Notes: generated by a model not told the origin, from the sequence alone. A DNA stretch of 64,000 nt from an uncultured Salinisphaerales bacterium (GCA_913055805.1 CAJXLF010000013.1:22048-86047), one strand, 5' to 3'; shown: positions 1 to 9,798, counted from the stretch's first letter. Made by a program: numbers and translations.

Positions 1-225
1 GGAATCAGCTTCCTCTGGGACATTTGTCACTCCCAGGTCGTGTTCGGCCAGAGCATCCGTAATGCCGCCTTTGCATTGCTCACCCTGTACGAAAATGGCG
101 TTGGCTTCCTGCAGGGTTTTGGCATCGCTGGATGCGTTGGTTGCACCACAGGCCACCAACAGGACAACAGGCGCTGCGAGGACAGCCAGGGATTTGCTGT
201 TGATGTAAGCGTGCTTCCTTTTCAT
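1..225 (-). CDS. small lipoprotein, 3' end beyond window
   Basis: A reading frame starts at the ATG on the minus strand at 223-225 and runs open off the window edge (75 codons seen). A clear Shine-Dalgarno (AAGGAGC) lies about 7 bases upstream. The N-terminus is basic (MKRKHAY), followed by a hydrophobic stretch ending in the lipobox LVAC, so the mature protein should begin at that cysteine and be lipid-anchored. The short mature part (GATNASSDAKTLQEAN) is unremarkable; no family is recognised. It is downstream of, and co-directional with, the P450/acyl-CoA synthetase operon but separated by about 115 bases. Confidence 0.7.
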   Translation of the reverse strand, partial: MKRKHAYINSKSLAVLAAPVVLLVACGATNASSDAKTLQEANAIFVQGEQCKGGITDALAEHDLGVTNVPEEADS

Positions 226-340
226 CTTCTTGCTCCTTGTTCAAGTGCGCTCCCAGGCAGTCCTTGACTGCCGGAAGTGCCCTCACAATAAGGGAAGCAC
301 CCTGAATACAGGATGAATTGCCGCGAATGGGGTTATGGGT

Positions 341-1951
341 CTAATTCAGGGGCTGCAATTCACTCGCTGCATGCATTTCGCGCAGCTTGAATTTCTGGAT
401 TTTGCCGGAGCCGGTCAGAGGGAACTCTTCAACCCGGTACCAGAGGGACGGTGTTTTCTGCGGTGACAGGTTTTCCCGCAGGTAGGCAAAGAGCATGGCC
501 TGATCCGGCGTCTGTCCCGAAGCGGGCTGGATAACGGCAGCCACGACCTCGCCATATTTCTCATCCGGCAGCCCGACGACGGCGACGCTTGCGATCCCGG
601 GATGCTGGTACAGGAGTTCTTCGATTTCGCGTGGATAGATATTCTCGCCGCCGCGAATGATCATGTCCTTGAGCCGGCCCTGAACACTGGTATAGCCGCG
701 TTCATCCATGGCGCAGAGATCACCAGTATGCAGCCAGCCCTCGGCATCGATGGTCTTGGCTGTGGCCTCCGGGTTGCGGAAGTATTCAAGCATTACGTGG
801 TAGCCACGGGTACAGAATTCACCCATCACGCCCTGGGGTACGGTTTCGCCACTTTGCGGGTCGATGATCTTGATTTCCACATGCGGCATGGGCCCGCCAA
901 GGGTGTGGGCCTTGTCTTCGGTTGAATCATCGGGCCGGGTCATGGCGGCTACCGGCGAGCATTCGGTCTGACCGAATACGATGGTGAATTTCGCGCCCAG
1001 CCCCTCTTCAAAGCGGCGCACCAGTGCAGCCGGTACAGTCGAGCCGCCTGAGCACAGCGTTTTCACGCAGGAAAGATCCCGTTCGGCGAAACTGGGGTGT
1101 TCAAGCATGGCGATGAGCATGGTGGGCACGCCGAGCATGGCGCAGCATCGATAGGTTTCGATCAGTTCCAGCACCAGGCCAGGGTCAAAGGTCTCCACCA
1201 GTACCTGCGTTCCACGGGCCGAGACTGCGCCCAGTACGCAGGCAACGCAGCCGCCGGTGTGAAACAGCGGCATCATGGTGACGGTGCTGGCCCCCCTGGG
1301 GACGCCCATGCGGTGGGTAGTATGGGCGCCATTGTTCACCAGACCGCGATGGTGCAGCAGCGCGCCCTTGGGAAAACCGGTGGTGCCCGATGTGTACTGG
1401 ATCATGACCGGATCAGTAGGTTTCACCTGCGGTAAAGGTTTGTCGTCAGCCGCGGTGTTTTCCAGGAAGGCATCCCATTCGCCCAGGTCGATTACTTCAC
1501 GTAACGCCGGACATTGGCTCATGACCGACTTCACCGTTTGCATCATCGGGTTGCCGCGATACTCCCGCAGGGTCAGTATGCCGGCGGCCTGGGACTGATT
1601 GAGTACGTATTCCACTTCTTTCGCCTGGAAGGAAGGGTTCACCGTGACGAGAATGACACCGGCCATGGCGGCGCCGAACTCCACCATGACCCATTCAGGG
1701 ATGTTGGGCGCCCAGATGGCGACACGCTCCCCCGGCTCGAACAGCGCGGCCAGCACATGGGCCGTTTTTTCGGCTTCGGCATAGAGCTCGGCATAGGTCC
1801 ATTGCCGGCGTGCCGCTGGATCTGGCGTGCCGCAAATCAGCGCTATCTGGTCCGGGGAATCTTCTGCGGCTTCACGTAGCGCCTCGCCCAGAGTCAGGTC
1901 GCGTAATGCGGGCTCTGTCGGTCCCTGGATATAGGACAAACCTTGTGTCAT
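341..1951 (-). CDS. acyl-CoA synthetase (AMP-binding, class I adenylate-forming)
   Basis: A 536-residue enzyme expected to activate a fatty or other carboxylic acid to its CoA thioester with ATP. The P-loop motif YTSGTTGFPKG is at about 186-196, the hinge GRLKDMIIRGGENIYP at about 430-445, and the conserved C-terminal SGKIQKFKLR supplies the catalytic lysine. Length fits medium/long-chain FadD-like ligases. The start is supported by GAGGTTTCTCC just before the ATG. It is the last gene of a three-gene operon with a cytochrome P450 and an MMPL/RND transporter, so its acid may be a product or substrate of the P450. Exact substrate unknown. Confidence 0.92.
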   Translation of the reverse strand: MTQGLSYIQGPTEPALRDLTLGEALREAAEDSPDQIALICGTPDPAARRQWTYAELYAEAEKTAHVLAALFEPGERVAIWAPNIPEWVMVEFGAAMAGVILVTVNPSFQAKEVEYVLNQSQAAGILTLREYRGNPMMQTVKSVMSQCPALREVIDLGEWDAFLENTAADDKPLPQVKPTDPVMIQYTSGTTGFPKGALLHHRGLVNNGAHTTHRMGVPRGASTVTMMPLFHTGGCVACVLGAVSARGTQVLVETFDPGLVLELIETYRCCAMLGVPTMLIAMLEHPSFAERDLSCVKTLCSGGSTVPAALVRRFEEGLGAKFTIVFGQTECSPVAAMTRPDDSTEDKAHTLGGPMPHVEIKIIDPQSGETVPQGVMGEFCTRGYHVMLEYFRNPEATAKTIDAEGWLHTGDLCAMDERGYTSVQGRLKDMIIRGGENIYPREIEELLYQHPGIASVAVVGLPDEKYGEVVAAVIQPASGQTPDQAMLFAYLRENLSPQKTPSLWYRVEEFPLTGSGKIQKFKLREMHAASELQPLN

Positions 1952-2027
1952 GGAGAAACCTCGTCATTGGGCGGAAAATGGGGCGCGTAAACGTCAGCGG
2001 GATATTGCACGGTCTTGATCGTAAATC

Positions 2028-3446
2028 TCAGTTTCGCGGATGCAGCTGCATGCAGAGATTGTCCGGAAACATGGTGAAGGCGAATTTTTCAGTAACAGCT
2101 TTGCCCGTATCAGCCAGTTCCAGGTCAAAATTCTTCACCAGCATGGATAGCACGGATTTGATTTCCTGCAGCGCCAGGTTCATGCCGGGGCAGGTACGCT
2201 TGCCGCCACCGAAGGGTTGCGGCGCCTGTTGTGCCGGGTGGCCCTGGTCGATGTCGATCCAGCGCTCGGGCTTGAAGGCTCTGGCATCCGGGTAGCGTTT
2301 TTCGTCCATTGCCATGACCCGGAGTGGTACGACGAAATTGCTGCCGGCAGGGAAATGCATGCCGCCCAGTTCCACATCCACCTTTGCTGTCATGCCGGTC
2401 ATGGGGGCGACCGAGCGCAGACGCTGGGTTTCGTTGGTGACGGCATCGAGCCAGGGCATGTCTTCACCTTGTTCCAGTTCTGACCAGAGCGGTTCTGCAC
2501 CCAGCACTTGATCCATTTCCTGACGTAGCCGTTGCAAGGCCGGCGGGTGTTGGATGAGTTCATAAATCATCCAGGCCATGGTGTAGGCGGTGGTGTCTTC
2601 GCCCGCCAGCATGACGCCGACGGTGTTGCCGTAGATTTCCTGGTCGGTCAGTCCCGCTTCATCGTCTTCGCCGGCGGCAATCAAACCTTGGAGCAGGTTT
2701 TCCGGCTCTTTTTTCAGTTGAGGGTTGGTTTTCATTTCGGCCCGGGTTTCCTCGATGCGGGCCATGACAAAGGTTTCCAGATTCTTCAGCGCCTTCTTCA
2801 GTTTCACATCTGCGGGCAGGGGCAGGTAACGCCAGTAGGGGAAGGGGCTGTTGATGCGGCGGTTGATGGCAGGGAACACATGCATGAGCTGCTTCTGCAC
2901 CACGTCCTCGCCCTGTTGCAGCGTGTTGGCATCAAAGCCGTAGGCAAACAGCGTGGTGACATCCACGGTGTAACGCATGAGGTCATCCACGACATGGATG
3001 ACCTTGCCTTCGGCTGCCGCTTGTTCCCAGCGCTGTTTCAGGCGCTCGGTAATGAGTTTCATCTTGCCGAAAAAGGGCCGCACGCGGTGGGCATTCATGG
3101 CCTTGATCCATACCCGGCGCTGGCGTTGCCATTGTTCGCCTTCCACCGGGAATACGCCCTCGATGCCCATTTCCAGGAAGACTTCCTCCATCGGGATGTT
3201 GCGGGTGTATTTCTCAGGCCGTTCCTTGAACAGGGTGGCCACCGCTGCGGGGTCGGATACCCCGATCATTTTTCTTGGCCCCACCCGGAACTGGTAAAAC
3301 GGACCGTATTCATAGGCCCATTCTTCAAAAACCTGGTGAATACGCGAGGGTTTCAGCGAGAGTGCATTGCCCAGCAGGGGAAGTCCTGGTGGACCAGGCA
3401 GGTTGTTCGGGTCGAGCGACGGTGAATCCGCTGTCACTGTGTTCAT
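2028..3446 (-). CDS. cytochrome P450 monooxygenase
   Basis: A 472-residue soluble P450. Signatures: I-helix oxygen-activation motif AGEDTT at about 281-286, K-helix ExxR (ETQR) at 339-342, and heme-binding loop PFGGGKRTCPG with the axial cysteine near residue 419. The N-terminus has the proline-rich PGPPGLPLLG hinge but no membrane anchor. I chose the ATG at 3446 (SD GGGAG) instead of an upstream TTG at 3500 because the longer form would overlap the transporter gene. It lies 44 bases behind the RND gene and 76 before the acyl-CoA synthetase, same strand. No ferredoxin or reductase partner is nearby. Substrate unknown; the context suggests a lipid or other hydrophobic compound. Confidence 0.93.
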   Translation of the reverse strand: MNTVTADSPSLDPNNLPGPPGLPLLGNALSLKPSRIHQVFEEWAYEYGPFYQFRVGPRKMIGVSDPAAVATLFKERPEKYTRNIPMEEVFLEMGIEGVFPVEGEQWQRQRRVWIKAMNAHRVRPFFGKMKLITERLKQRWEQAAAEGKVIHVVDDLMRYTVDVTTLFAYGFDANTLQQGEDVVQKQLMHVFPAINRRINSPFPYWRYLPLPADVKLKKALKNLETFVMARIEETRAEMKTNPQLKKEPENLLQGLIAAGEDDEAGLTDQEIYGNTVGVMLAGEDTTAYTMAWMIYELIQHPPALQRLRQEMDQVLGAEPLWSELEQGEDMPWLDAVTNETQRLRSVAPMTGMTAKVDVELGGMHFPAGSNFVVPLRVMAMDEKRYPDARAFKPERWIDIDQGHPAQQAPQPFGGGKRTCPGMNLALQEIKSVLSMLVKNFDLELADTGKAVTEKFAFTMFPDNLCMQLHPRN

Positions 3447-3489
3447 GTTTTCTCCCGCCGGAATTTTCTGATTCTCGGCGTTTGCCGAG

Positions 3490-5772
3490 TCAGGGATCAA
3501 ATCGGGTCAATAGTTGAGGCAGCAACAGCAGGTCACAGAGCCAGGCATAGGCAATGGTGATGGCCAGCCACAGACCCAACTCGTGGGTGGGTTGCACCTG
3601 TGAGAAGCCGATCAGGCCGATGCCGACCACCAGCACCATGGTAGTGATGGTAATGGCGCCGCCCACGCGCCGGATGGCATGCCGGCAGGCTTCGCCGGCG
3701 GTGGCCTTGCCGCCTTTGCGGCCTTCCTTGTAGCGTTCGAGCAGGTGGATGGTGTCATCCACGATGATACCCAGTGCGGCCGCCGAGATTACGGACAGGG
3801 CAATGCCGACATGGCCGGAGAGCATGCCCCAGGTGCCAAATGAGAGGCCCACCGGCAGCAGGTTGGGGACGATGCTGATCAGACCCAGGCGTATCGACTT
3901 CAGGGCGATGGCGACGACTACGGTGGCGAACAGCAAGACGACCAGCGTGCCGATAATCATGGGCGGAATATTATCCAGCGCCATTTTGGAGAACATCATG
4001 ACGCCGCTCTTGCCTGGGGGGGCGTCGATCTCCGGGGTGTTCATCCTCAGCCAGTTGTGTGCCTGGGTGGCAAAGGCCTGGAAATCCTGGCCCGGCTGGT
4101 TGCGGCGTGAAAGGTGCACCACCGAAGCGCTGCGGTCTGCATTCAGCAGGCCACCTGCGCGGTCATCAGGCCGCGCAGAGAATTCGTAAACCCAGAGCAA
4201 CTGCTCGGTTTGCGCCGGATCCTGCGGAATGCTGCGGCTGCCATCACCAAAAGCGGCATTCAGACTCTTGACCAGGGTAGGCAGCGAGCGCACGGCCGAA
4301 ACATGCGGTTGGCTGGACAGCCAGTCGTCGAAAGCCGTGACGCGGGCCAGGTATTCGGGGTCGTGTACGCCTGAGGGATTGTCGGCCGGCAATTTGAAAT
4401 AGAGGTGCTGCATGCCGCTCAAGCGGCGATTCACCTCCTCGTTGTCCTGCCGCATGCGGGTGTCTTCGCTGAACCACTGGTTGATGTTGTCATCCACCGT
4501 ATTCAGCGAAATGCAGGCCAGCAGCGCCAGGATCAGGCCGAGGCCCAGGCTGAGAATCCAGAAGGAGTGAATGGGTCGCGAGAAGCGCTCGCCAATCGTT
4601 TCCAGGCTACGGCGCAGCAGGCCTTTCTTGCGCCAGTAGGGCGGGTCGACCCAGGTCAGCATGGCCGGCATGGCAATGATGGTGAAAATCACTGAAACGC
4701 CGATGCCGATGGCGGCGACATTACCCATGTTGCGGTAGGCGGGCGAGATGCTGTTGTTCATCATCAGAAAGCCCAGCACCGTGGTGGCTGAGGTCAACAG
4801 GGCCGGTTCCAGGTTTTCCCTGAAGCTGAGCATGGCGGCGGCCTGGCTGTCGGGATGGTCGCCGCGAATCTGCAGATAGGTGTCGGCGTAGTGAATGGCG
4901 TAGGCCAGGGAAATCACCAGGATGATGATGGGCACAATCATGGTGGCGAGACTGACCGTCAGGCCCAGCCAGCCATTGATGCCGATGGTCGCCAGTACGG
5001 CGCAGAATACCGGCAGGCCGCAGCACAGGGCTGCACGCCAGCTGCCGAGCAGGCCGCGCAGCAGCAGGCTGGCAATCAGGATGCAGATGGGAAACAGGGC
5101 GTAAATATCCCGCATCGCCAGTTCGGTGATGTCATGGTAGTAAGGCAGCACACCGGCCAGCAGGATACGGTCGTCGGGGTAACGCGTCTCGAATTCGGCT
5201 CGCAGTTTCTTGGCGTGCTGCTGGACCGCGCGGGTTTGCCAGAAGTCGTTGTCATCCGGCAGTTGCAGCAGGACATCGACGGCGCCGACGCTGCCATCCG
5301 GCGCCAGCAGCATGCCTTCGGTGAGACGCCTGACTTCTTGCACCGTGCGTTGCCACAGGGCCTTGTCGATATTGCCGGCTTCCGCCTGTGCCCGCAGCGT
5401 GGTGATGGTGGGTCCGCTTTCGCTGGGAATGGCAACGGATATATCGGCCAGGGAATTTACTGAATCCGCGTAGGGCGTGTCGGTCAGGGCATCGGCCAGT
5501 TCGGCGATGCGCAGGATATTGTCCGGGGTGAGGACATTGCCGTTGCCGGGCACGTAGGCCAGCATCACGTCGTCGGTGCCGCCGAATTCAGCTTCCAGTT
5601 CGGCATAGGCCAGGCGATCGGGGCCGTCTTCATCAAAGAAGTAGCGGTAGTCGGTGACGATTTTCAGGTTGATGGCGCCGACCAGGGCGACCAGGGTGAC
5701 AGCCATCACCACTGCTACCAACGCTCTGGGTCGGTCAGTAATCTGCTTCGCGGCTTTTTCTGTCAGGCGCAT
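3490..5772 (-). CDS. MMPL/RND family exporter
   Basis: A 760-residue inner-membrane protein of the RND superfamily (hydrophobe/amphiphile, MMPL branch). It has the duplicated layout: one N-terminal helix (about residues 15-35), a large periplasmic loop, five or six helices (about 215-400), a second single helix (about 420), a second periplasmic loop, and a final bundle containing GIIVDDTIHLLERY, the conserved acidic helix-4 motif. The start MRLTEKAAK is set by a strong SD (GGGAGAGGGG); a longer upstream frame reads into the promoter of the divergent hydrolase. First gene of the P450 operon; the family commonly moves lipids or hopanoid-like compounds, so lipid export is inferred. Confidence 0.88.
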   Translation of the reverse strand: MRLTEKAAKQITDRPRALVAVVMAVTLVALVGAINLKIVTDYRYFFDEDGPDRLAYAELEAEFGGTDDVMLAYVPGNGNVLTPDNILRIAELADALTDTPYADSVNSLADISVAIPSESGPTITTLRAQAEAGNIDKALWQRTVQEVRRLTEGMLLAPDGSVGAVDVLLQLPDDNDFWQTRAVQQHAKKLRAEFETRYPDDRILLAGVLPYYHDITELAMRDIYALFPICILIASLLLRGLLGSWRAALCCGLPVFCAVLATIGINGWLGLTVSLATMIVPIIILVISLAYAIHYADTYLQIRGDHPDSQAAAMLSFRENLEPALLTSATTVLGFLMMNNSISPAYRNMGNVAAIGIGVSVIFTIIAMPAMLTWVDPPYWRKKGLLRRSLETIGERFSRPIHSFWILSLGLGLILALLACISLNTVDDNINQWFSEDTRMRQDNEEVNRRLSGMQHLYFKLPADNPSGVHDPEYLARVTAFDDWLSSQPHVSAVRSLPTLVKSLNAAFGDGSRSIPQDPAQTEQLLWVYEFSARPDDRAGGLLNADRSASVVHLSRRNQPGQDFQAFATQAHNWLRMNTPEIDAPPGKSGVMMFSKMALDNIPPMIIGTLVVLLFATVVVAIALKSIRLGLISIVPNLLPVGLSFGTWGMLSGHVGIALSVISAAALGIIVDDTIHLLERYKEGRKGGKATAGEACRHAIRRVGGAITITTMVLVVGIGLIGFSQVQPTHELGLWLAITIAYAWLCDLLLLPQLLTRFDP

Positions 5773-5876
5773 ATTGCGGTCCCCTCTCCCCGGTTTCAGT
5801 ATGGAGGGAGGATGTGACCGAGACAAGGCAGCGCTGGCATGCCAATATGCCCGAAAATTCCAGGAGCGAAACAGTG

Positions 5877-6605
5877 ATGTCGGCCGAATCTGCCAACTAT
5901 GCACAGGAATTGCCGGATATTTCGGCGCCACCACTACGCCTGCTGCTCAGGGAGGCGCGCATATTTCCGGAAATGGGGCGTTACTACTTCAGGGGTATGG
6001 ATCTGGAGCGCCTGCCGAAAGGCGGCGGCCAGCCGATCATGATTGTGCCTGGCTTTGGTGCTTCGGATTGGGGTACCCGCCCGTTACGCAGGGCGCTGAA
6101 TGAGCTGGGCTTTGCCGCACATGGCTGGGGCCAGGGGTACAACTGGGGTATGCGACCTGGCATGCGCGAGGCGTTGGCCGCACGGGTAGAGGCGCTGCAA
6201 ACGCGGCATGGCAGGAAAGTGGCCCTGCTGGGCTGGAGTCTGGGCGGGGTGTTCGTGCGCGAAATGGCGCGCCATGCTCCATCACAGGTGAGCATGGTGT
6301 TTACCCTGGGCAGCCCGATCAATGGTCATCCAAATGCCAACAATGTGGCCAAGCTGTTCAATCTGATGAATCCGGGCAAGAAGGTCGATGCCGATCTGGA
6401 AGGTTTCCGCAAAAGACGGGTGCCGCCGCCGGTGCCCTGTGTGGCAGTGCACAGCAAGACCGACGGCATCGTGGCCTGGCAGTGTGCGCGTGAAATGGCC
6501 GCCCCCAATACCGAAAATGTCGAGGTGCAGGGCAGTCATTTCGGCTATGTCAGTAATCCGCAGGTGCTGGCGGTGGTTGCACGGCGACTGGCGTCAGTAG
6601 ATTGA
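5877..6605 (+). CDS. alpha/beta hydrolase (lipase/esterase-like)
   Basis: A 242-residue hydrolase. The oxyanion region is IMIVPGFGASDWG, the nucleophile elbow GWSLGG places Ser at about 121, an aspartate sits in HSKTDGIV, and the candidate histidine is in GSHFGYV near the C-terminus. The order matches the Ser-Asp-His triad of lipase/triacylglycerol-hydrolase-like proteins. No signal peptide, so probably cytoplasmic. Start chosen at the ATG at 5877 after AGGAG; in-frame ATGs at 5814 and 5847 lack a comparable site. Transcribed divergently from the MMPL-P450-acyl-CoA synthetase operon, which suggests a role in the same lipid pathway. A secreted unknown protein follows one base after the stop codon. 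Confidence 0.85.
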   Translation: MSAESANYAQELPDISAPPLRLLLREARIFPEMGRYYFRGMDLERLPKGGGQPIMIVPGFGASDWGTRPLRRALNELGFAAHGWGQGYNWGMRPGMREALAARVEALQTRHGRKVALLGWSLGGVFVREMARHAPSQVSMVFTLGSPINGHPNANNVAKLFNLMNPGKKVDADLEGFRKRRVPPPVPCVAVHSKTDGIVAWQCAREMAAPNTENVEVQGSHFGYVSNPQVLAVVARRLASVD

Positions 6606-6606
6606 A

Positions 6607-7329
6607 ATGCGATATCTGCTTTTCAGCATCCTGATATTGGCCGGCCAGCAGGTTGCAGCTTCATCGCTGGAACTGGCCAATGCGCGCAGCTATTTTCTGG
6701 ACTTTGCAGGCGCCGAAAGTATTGATGGCTGTGAACCCAGGTTGCGGCTGGCCCTGCAGCAGAATCTGATCCGGATTATTCCCGCGCAAGAACAGGCCGA
6801 TGCGCTGTACCGGGTCAGAATCGAACTGGGAAAAAGCTCGGGGTTCAGGCACTCACTGAGCTGGGTGGCGGATGCCTATTCGGCCGAGAAACAGTTGCTG
6901 TTTGCGGCCGAGGGTAAAGAGTCGGGCTGGACGCTGCAGGCAGCCTGTCTGGACGCGGCCGACGATATCGCGGAAGCCTTGCGTGACGAAGTAGCTTCGG
7001 CACGGGTGAACCGGGCCACCCTGCCTTTGCCGAAGTATCCTGAAAATCACCAACCCCGTGCAGGCCTGGTAAAAGAAGACGAGCCGGCGGTGGATCCGAG
7101 CTATCAGATCAAGGAGCGCGCCATCAATCAGCAGGCGCCGCCGGGGTTCATTTCCAGCCATCGCTGGGAAACGCATGCCCGCAGTTTTGCCCGAACCCGG
7201 GGTTGTTCCTCCAGTCTGGAACATGTGCAGTCGCTGGAAACCGGTACGGAAAGCTATACCACCGTGTGCGGGGATTCCGGCGAGGCGCTGATCACCTGCG
7301 CGGCCGGGGACTGTGTGCTCAGCTTCTAG
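6607..7329 (+). CDS. secreted protein of unknown function
   Basis: A 240-residue protein with a Sec signal peptide (MRYLLFSILILAGQQVAA, cleavage after VAA). The first mature half (LELANARSYFLDFAGAESIDGCEPRLRLALQQN...) has the alternating pattern of a small alpha/beta periplasmic domain; the C-terminal quarter is cysteine-rich (five cysteines in the last 40 residues) and ends CAAGDCVLSF, so disulfides are likely. No family recognised. The start abuts the stop codon of the preceding hydrolase (one base between), which implies translational coupling. Convergent with prfC. Small inverted repeats at 7328-7360 could end transcription but lack a T-tract. Confidence 0.72.
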   Translation: MRYLLFSILILAGQQVAASSLELANARSYFLDFAGAESIDGCEPRLRLALQQNLIRIIPAQEQADALYRVRIELGKSSGFRHSLSWVADAYSAEKQLLFAAEGKESGWTLQAACLDAADDIAEALRDEVASARVNRATLPLPKYPENHQPRAGLVKEDEPAVDPSYQIKERAINQQAPPGFISSHRWETHARSFARTRGCSSSLEHVQSLETGTESYTTVCGDSGEALITCAAGDCVLSF

Positions 7330-7358
7330 CCGAGATTTCGGCCGGATTGCCTGTCCGG

Positions 7359-8963
7359 TCAGCCTTCGAAAAATTGTTCCCGGGTATCCTGGAAACGCAG
7401 CTCCGGCCAGCGCTCTTGCATCATGTTCAGATTCACGCGGCTTGAGGCCAGGTAGACCAGGGCGCCGGAATGGTCGCGGGCCAGGCGGTTGTCGGCCCGG
7501 TCCCGCAGCTTCTTCAACTCCGCTGCCGGGCCTTCCACCCAGCGGGCGGTGTGCACGTCGATGGCTTCGAACTTGCAGTTGACGTTGTATTCCGTGGCCA
7601 GGCGTTCCTGCACCACGTCGAACTGCAGCACACCCACCGCGCCCAGCACGATGTCGTTGTTGAGGAAGGGCCGATAGACCTGGGTGGCGCCTTCTTCGCA
7701 GAGCTGGTCCAGGCCGGCGTTGAGCTGCTTGGATTTCATCGGATCGGCGAGGATCACGCGGCGGAACAGTTCCGGCGCGAAGTTGGGAATGCCGCCGAAC
7801 TGCAATACTTCGCCTTCGGTAAAGGTGTCGCCAATCGCAATGGTGCCGTGATTGTGCAGACCGATGATGTCGCCGGGCCAGGCCTCGGCGGCGATGTCGC
7901 GGTCCGCGGCGAGGAAAGTCACGGCATCGGCAATGCGCATCTGCTTGCCGCTACGCACATGAAACATTTTCATGCCCTGCTCGTAATGTCCGGAACAGAC
8001 GCGCATGAAGGCCACGCGGTCGCGATGTTTAGGGTCCATGTTGGCCTGGATCTTGAAGACGAAACCGGTCAGCTTGTCTTCATCGGCGCGGACCTGGCGC
8101 CCGTTGGTTTCCCGCGGCTGTGGCCCGGGTGCCCACTGGGCAAAGCCATCCAGCAGGGTGGCAATGCCGAAGTTGTTGATGGCCGAACCGAAGAATACCG
8201 GCGTCAGCTGGCCGGCCAGATAGGCATCCAGGTCGAACGCACCGGCCGCTTCGCGCACCAGTTCGATTTCTTCCATGAAATGCTCGCGCAAATCGCCGAG
8301 CACGGTCTGACCGGCCTCGCTCTGCAGGCCGTCGATGGTTTTGGTTTCTCCCAGCTTGCCGCTCTTGCCGCCCTCGTAGAGATAGATGCGGTCTTCCAGC
8401 AGGTGGTAGACGCCCTTGAAGCCCTTGCCCATGCCGATCGGCCAGGTAATGGGCACGCACTGGATGTCGAGTACCGACTCGATGTCGTCGATCAGTTCCA
8501 GCGGTTCACGGCCCTCGCGATCCAGCTTGTTGACGAAGCTGATGATGGGTGTGGTGCGCATGCGGCAGACTTCCATCAGCTTGATGGTGCGTGCTTCCAC
8601 GCCCTTGGCGGCGTCGATCACCATCAGCGCCGAGTCCACGGCGGTGAGGGTGCGATAGGTGTCTTCCGAGAAGTCTTCGTGGCCCGGCGTGTCCAGCAGG
8701 TTGATGATGCGTTCCTTGTAAGGAAACTGCATGACCGAGGTCGTTACCGAAATGCCGCGCTGCTGCTCCATCTTCATCCAGTCCGAGGTGGCGTGGCGCG
8801 CCGCCTTGCGGCCTTTCACCGTGCCGGCCAGCTGAATGGCGCCGCCGAACAGCAACAGCTTTTCGGTCAGCGTGGTCTTGCCGGCGTCGGGGTGAGAGAT
8901 GATGGCGAAGGTGCAGCGCTTGGCTGCCTCGCTGGCGATTCGGGAGGCTGCGGACACGTTCAT
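7359..8963 (-). CDS. prfC: peptide chain release factor 3 (RF3)
   Basis: A 534-residue translational GTPase that recycles RF1/RF2 from the ribosome after termination. G-motifs are intact: G1 SHPDAGKTT (about 23-31), switch region [11 protein letters not shown]3 DTPGHEDF, G4 NKLDREG. The following EF-Tu-like domain 2 and RF3-specific C-terminal domain (ending [12 protein letters not shown]) give the usual family length (about 529). Monocistronic; divergent from the dps gene across a 166-base intergenic region. No oddities. Confidence 0.97.
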   Translation of the reverse strand: MNVSAASRIASEAAKRCTFAIISHPDAGKTTLTEKLLLFGGAIQLAGTVKGRKAARHATSDWMKMEQQRGISVTTSVMQFPYKERIINLLDTPGHEDFSEDTYRTLTAVDSALMVIDAAKGVEARTIKLMEVCRMRTTPIISFVNKLDREGREPLELIDDIESVLDIQCVPITWPIGMGKGFKGVYHLLEDRIYLYEGGKSGKLGETKTIDGLQSEAGQTVLGDLREHFMEEIELVREAAGAFDLDAYLAGQLTPVFFGSAINNFGIATLLDGFAQWAPGPQPRETNGRQVRADEDKLTGFVFKIQANMDPKHRDRVAFMRVCSGHYEQGMKMFHVRSGKQMRIADAVTFLAADRDIAAEAWPGDIIGLHNHGTIAIGDTFTEGEVLQFGGIPNFAPELFRRVILADPMKSKQLNAGLDQLCEEGATQVYRPFLNNDIVLGAVGVLQFDVVQERLATEYNVNCKFEAIDVHTARWVEGPAAELKKLRDRADNRLARDHSGALVYLASSRVNLNMMQERWPELRFQDTREQFFEG

Positions 8964-9034
8964 CCGGGAGTCGATATGGGGCGCGAAGCTTAACGGATCG
9001 GGGGTTTGTCCGCCAGCATGGGCGGAATTTGTCG

Positions 9035-9049
9035 ATAGTTAAACGCTAT
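9035..9049 (+). promoter_or_regulatory. candidate OxyR half-site upstream of dps
   Basis: The 15-base sequence begins ATAG and ends CTAT with a 7-base core, which is the spacing of one OxyR half-operator (ATAG-7-CTAT). The second half-site expected 7 bases further on (from 9057) is only partly matched. It lies about 80 bases before a dps-like gene, and dps is a classical OxyR target in enterobacteria. The match is short and could be chance. Confidence 0.35.
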
Positions 9050-9129
9050 AAATTCAAGTTAAAGAATCAATTTCACATATAGATCCGGGCTGGTTACGAT
9101 GACATCAGGCTTCAAAACCACTGGAAAAA

Positions 9130-9603
9130 GTGATGGAAATCGATATTGGCATTTCAAGCAAACAGCGTCAGGCAATTGCGCAGGGGCTGTCGCGTCTGCT
9201 GGCGGATGAGTACACCCTGTACCTGAAAACACACAACTTCCACTGGAATGTCACAGGTCCCATGTTCAACACCCTGCACCTGATGTTCGAGCAGCACTAT
9301 ATCGAGGCCGCCACGGCGGTGGACGAAGTGGCCGAGCGCATCCGTGCCCTGGGTGAGCCGGCGCCGGGCTCCTACAAACAGTTTGCCGAGCTGTCGTCTA
9401 TTGATGAGGAAACCTCAGTGCCGAAGGCCGAGGACATGATCAGACAACTGGTGACGGGTCACGAGACGGTGGTGCGTACCGCCCGTGAGGTGTTCCCGCT
9501 GGCCGAGGAGGCTTCTGATGAGCCGACGGCAGACTTGCTGACGCAGCGCATGCAGGTGCATGAGAAAACGGCGTGGATGCTGCGGAGTCTGCTGGAGGGT
9601 TAG
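9130..9603 (+). CDS. dps: Dps/ferritin-like DNA-protecting protein
   Basis: A 157-residue Dps-family protein, expected to form a 12-mer that binds DNA and oxidises and stores iron. Signature helix: [27 protein letters not shown], carrying the inter-subunit ferroxidase histidines and acidic residues, followed by [18 protein letters not shown]. Either the GTG at 9130 or the adjacent ATG at 9133 can start it; no strong SD is visible. Monocistronic and divergent from prfC. The N-terminal tail is short and has few lysines, so DNA binding may be weak. Symbol given at family level. Confidence 0.93.
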   Translation: MMEIDIGISSKQRQAIAQGLSRLLADEYTLYLKTHNFHWNVTGPMFNTLHLMFEQHYIEAATAVDEVAERIRALGEPAPGSYKQFAELSSIDEETSVPKAEDMIRQLVTGHETVVRTAREVFPLAEEASDEPTADLLTQRMQVHEKTAWMLRSLLEG

Positions 9604-9623
9604 CCCGAGTTAGGAGTGGTGCT

Positions 9624-9706
9624 GCACCTGTTCTCAAACCCTTTGCAACATGGAGGTTGCAAAGGGTGCGTACAGGATGTACTCACAGCGGTTCCAGGAC
9701 AGGTGC
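9624..9706. repeat. structured intergenic element with nested hairpins
   Basis: Between dps and the next gene an outer inverted repeat (GCACCTGT at 9624-9631, ACAGGTGC at 9699-9706) encloses an 11-bp perfect hairpin (9639-9649 with 9656-9666, loop ATGGAG) and a small GTAC...GTAC palindrome (about 9669-9682). No T-tract follows, so it is not a standard terminator, although the inner hairpin could still stop dps transcription. It looks like a dispersed intergenic repeat or a structured RNA. Confidence 0.5.
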
Positions 9707-9798
9707 CCCATAGTACTGCGAAAGTGCTGGAACTACTTGAATAGGTTGATCGAAGACTCTTGATACAGAGTCAGGCGTCACCTTGACGAAATGCGGAG

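Noticed and set aside
7470..8993. 507-codon plus-strand frame
   Set aside because: Antisense shadow of prfC, which is well supported.
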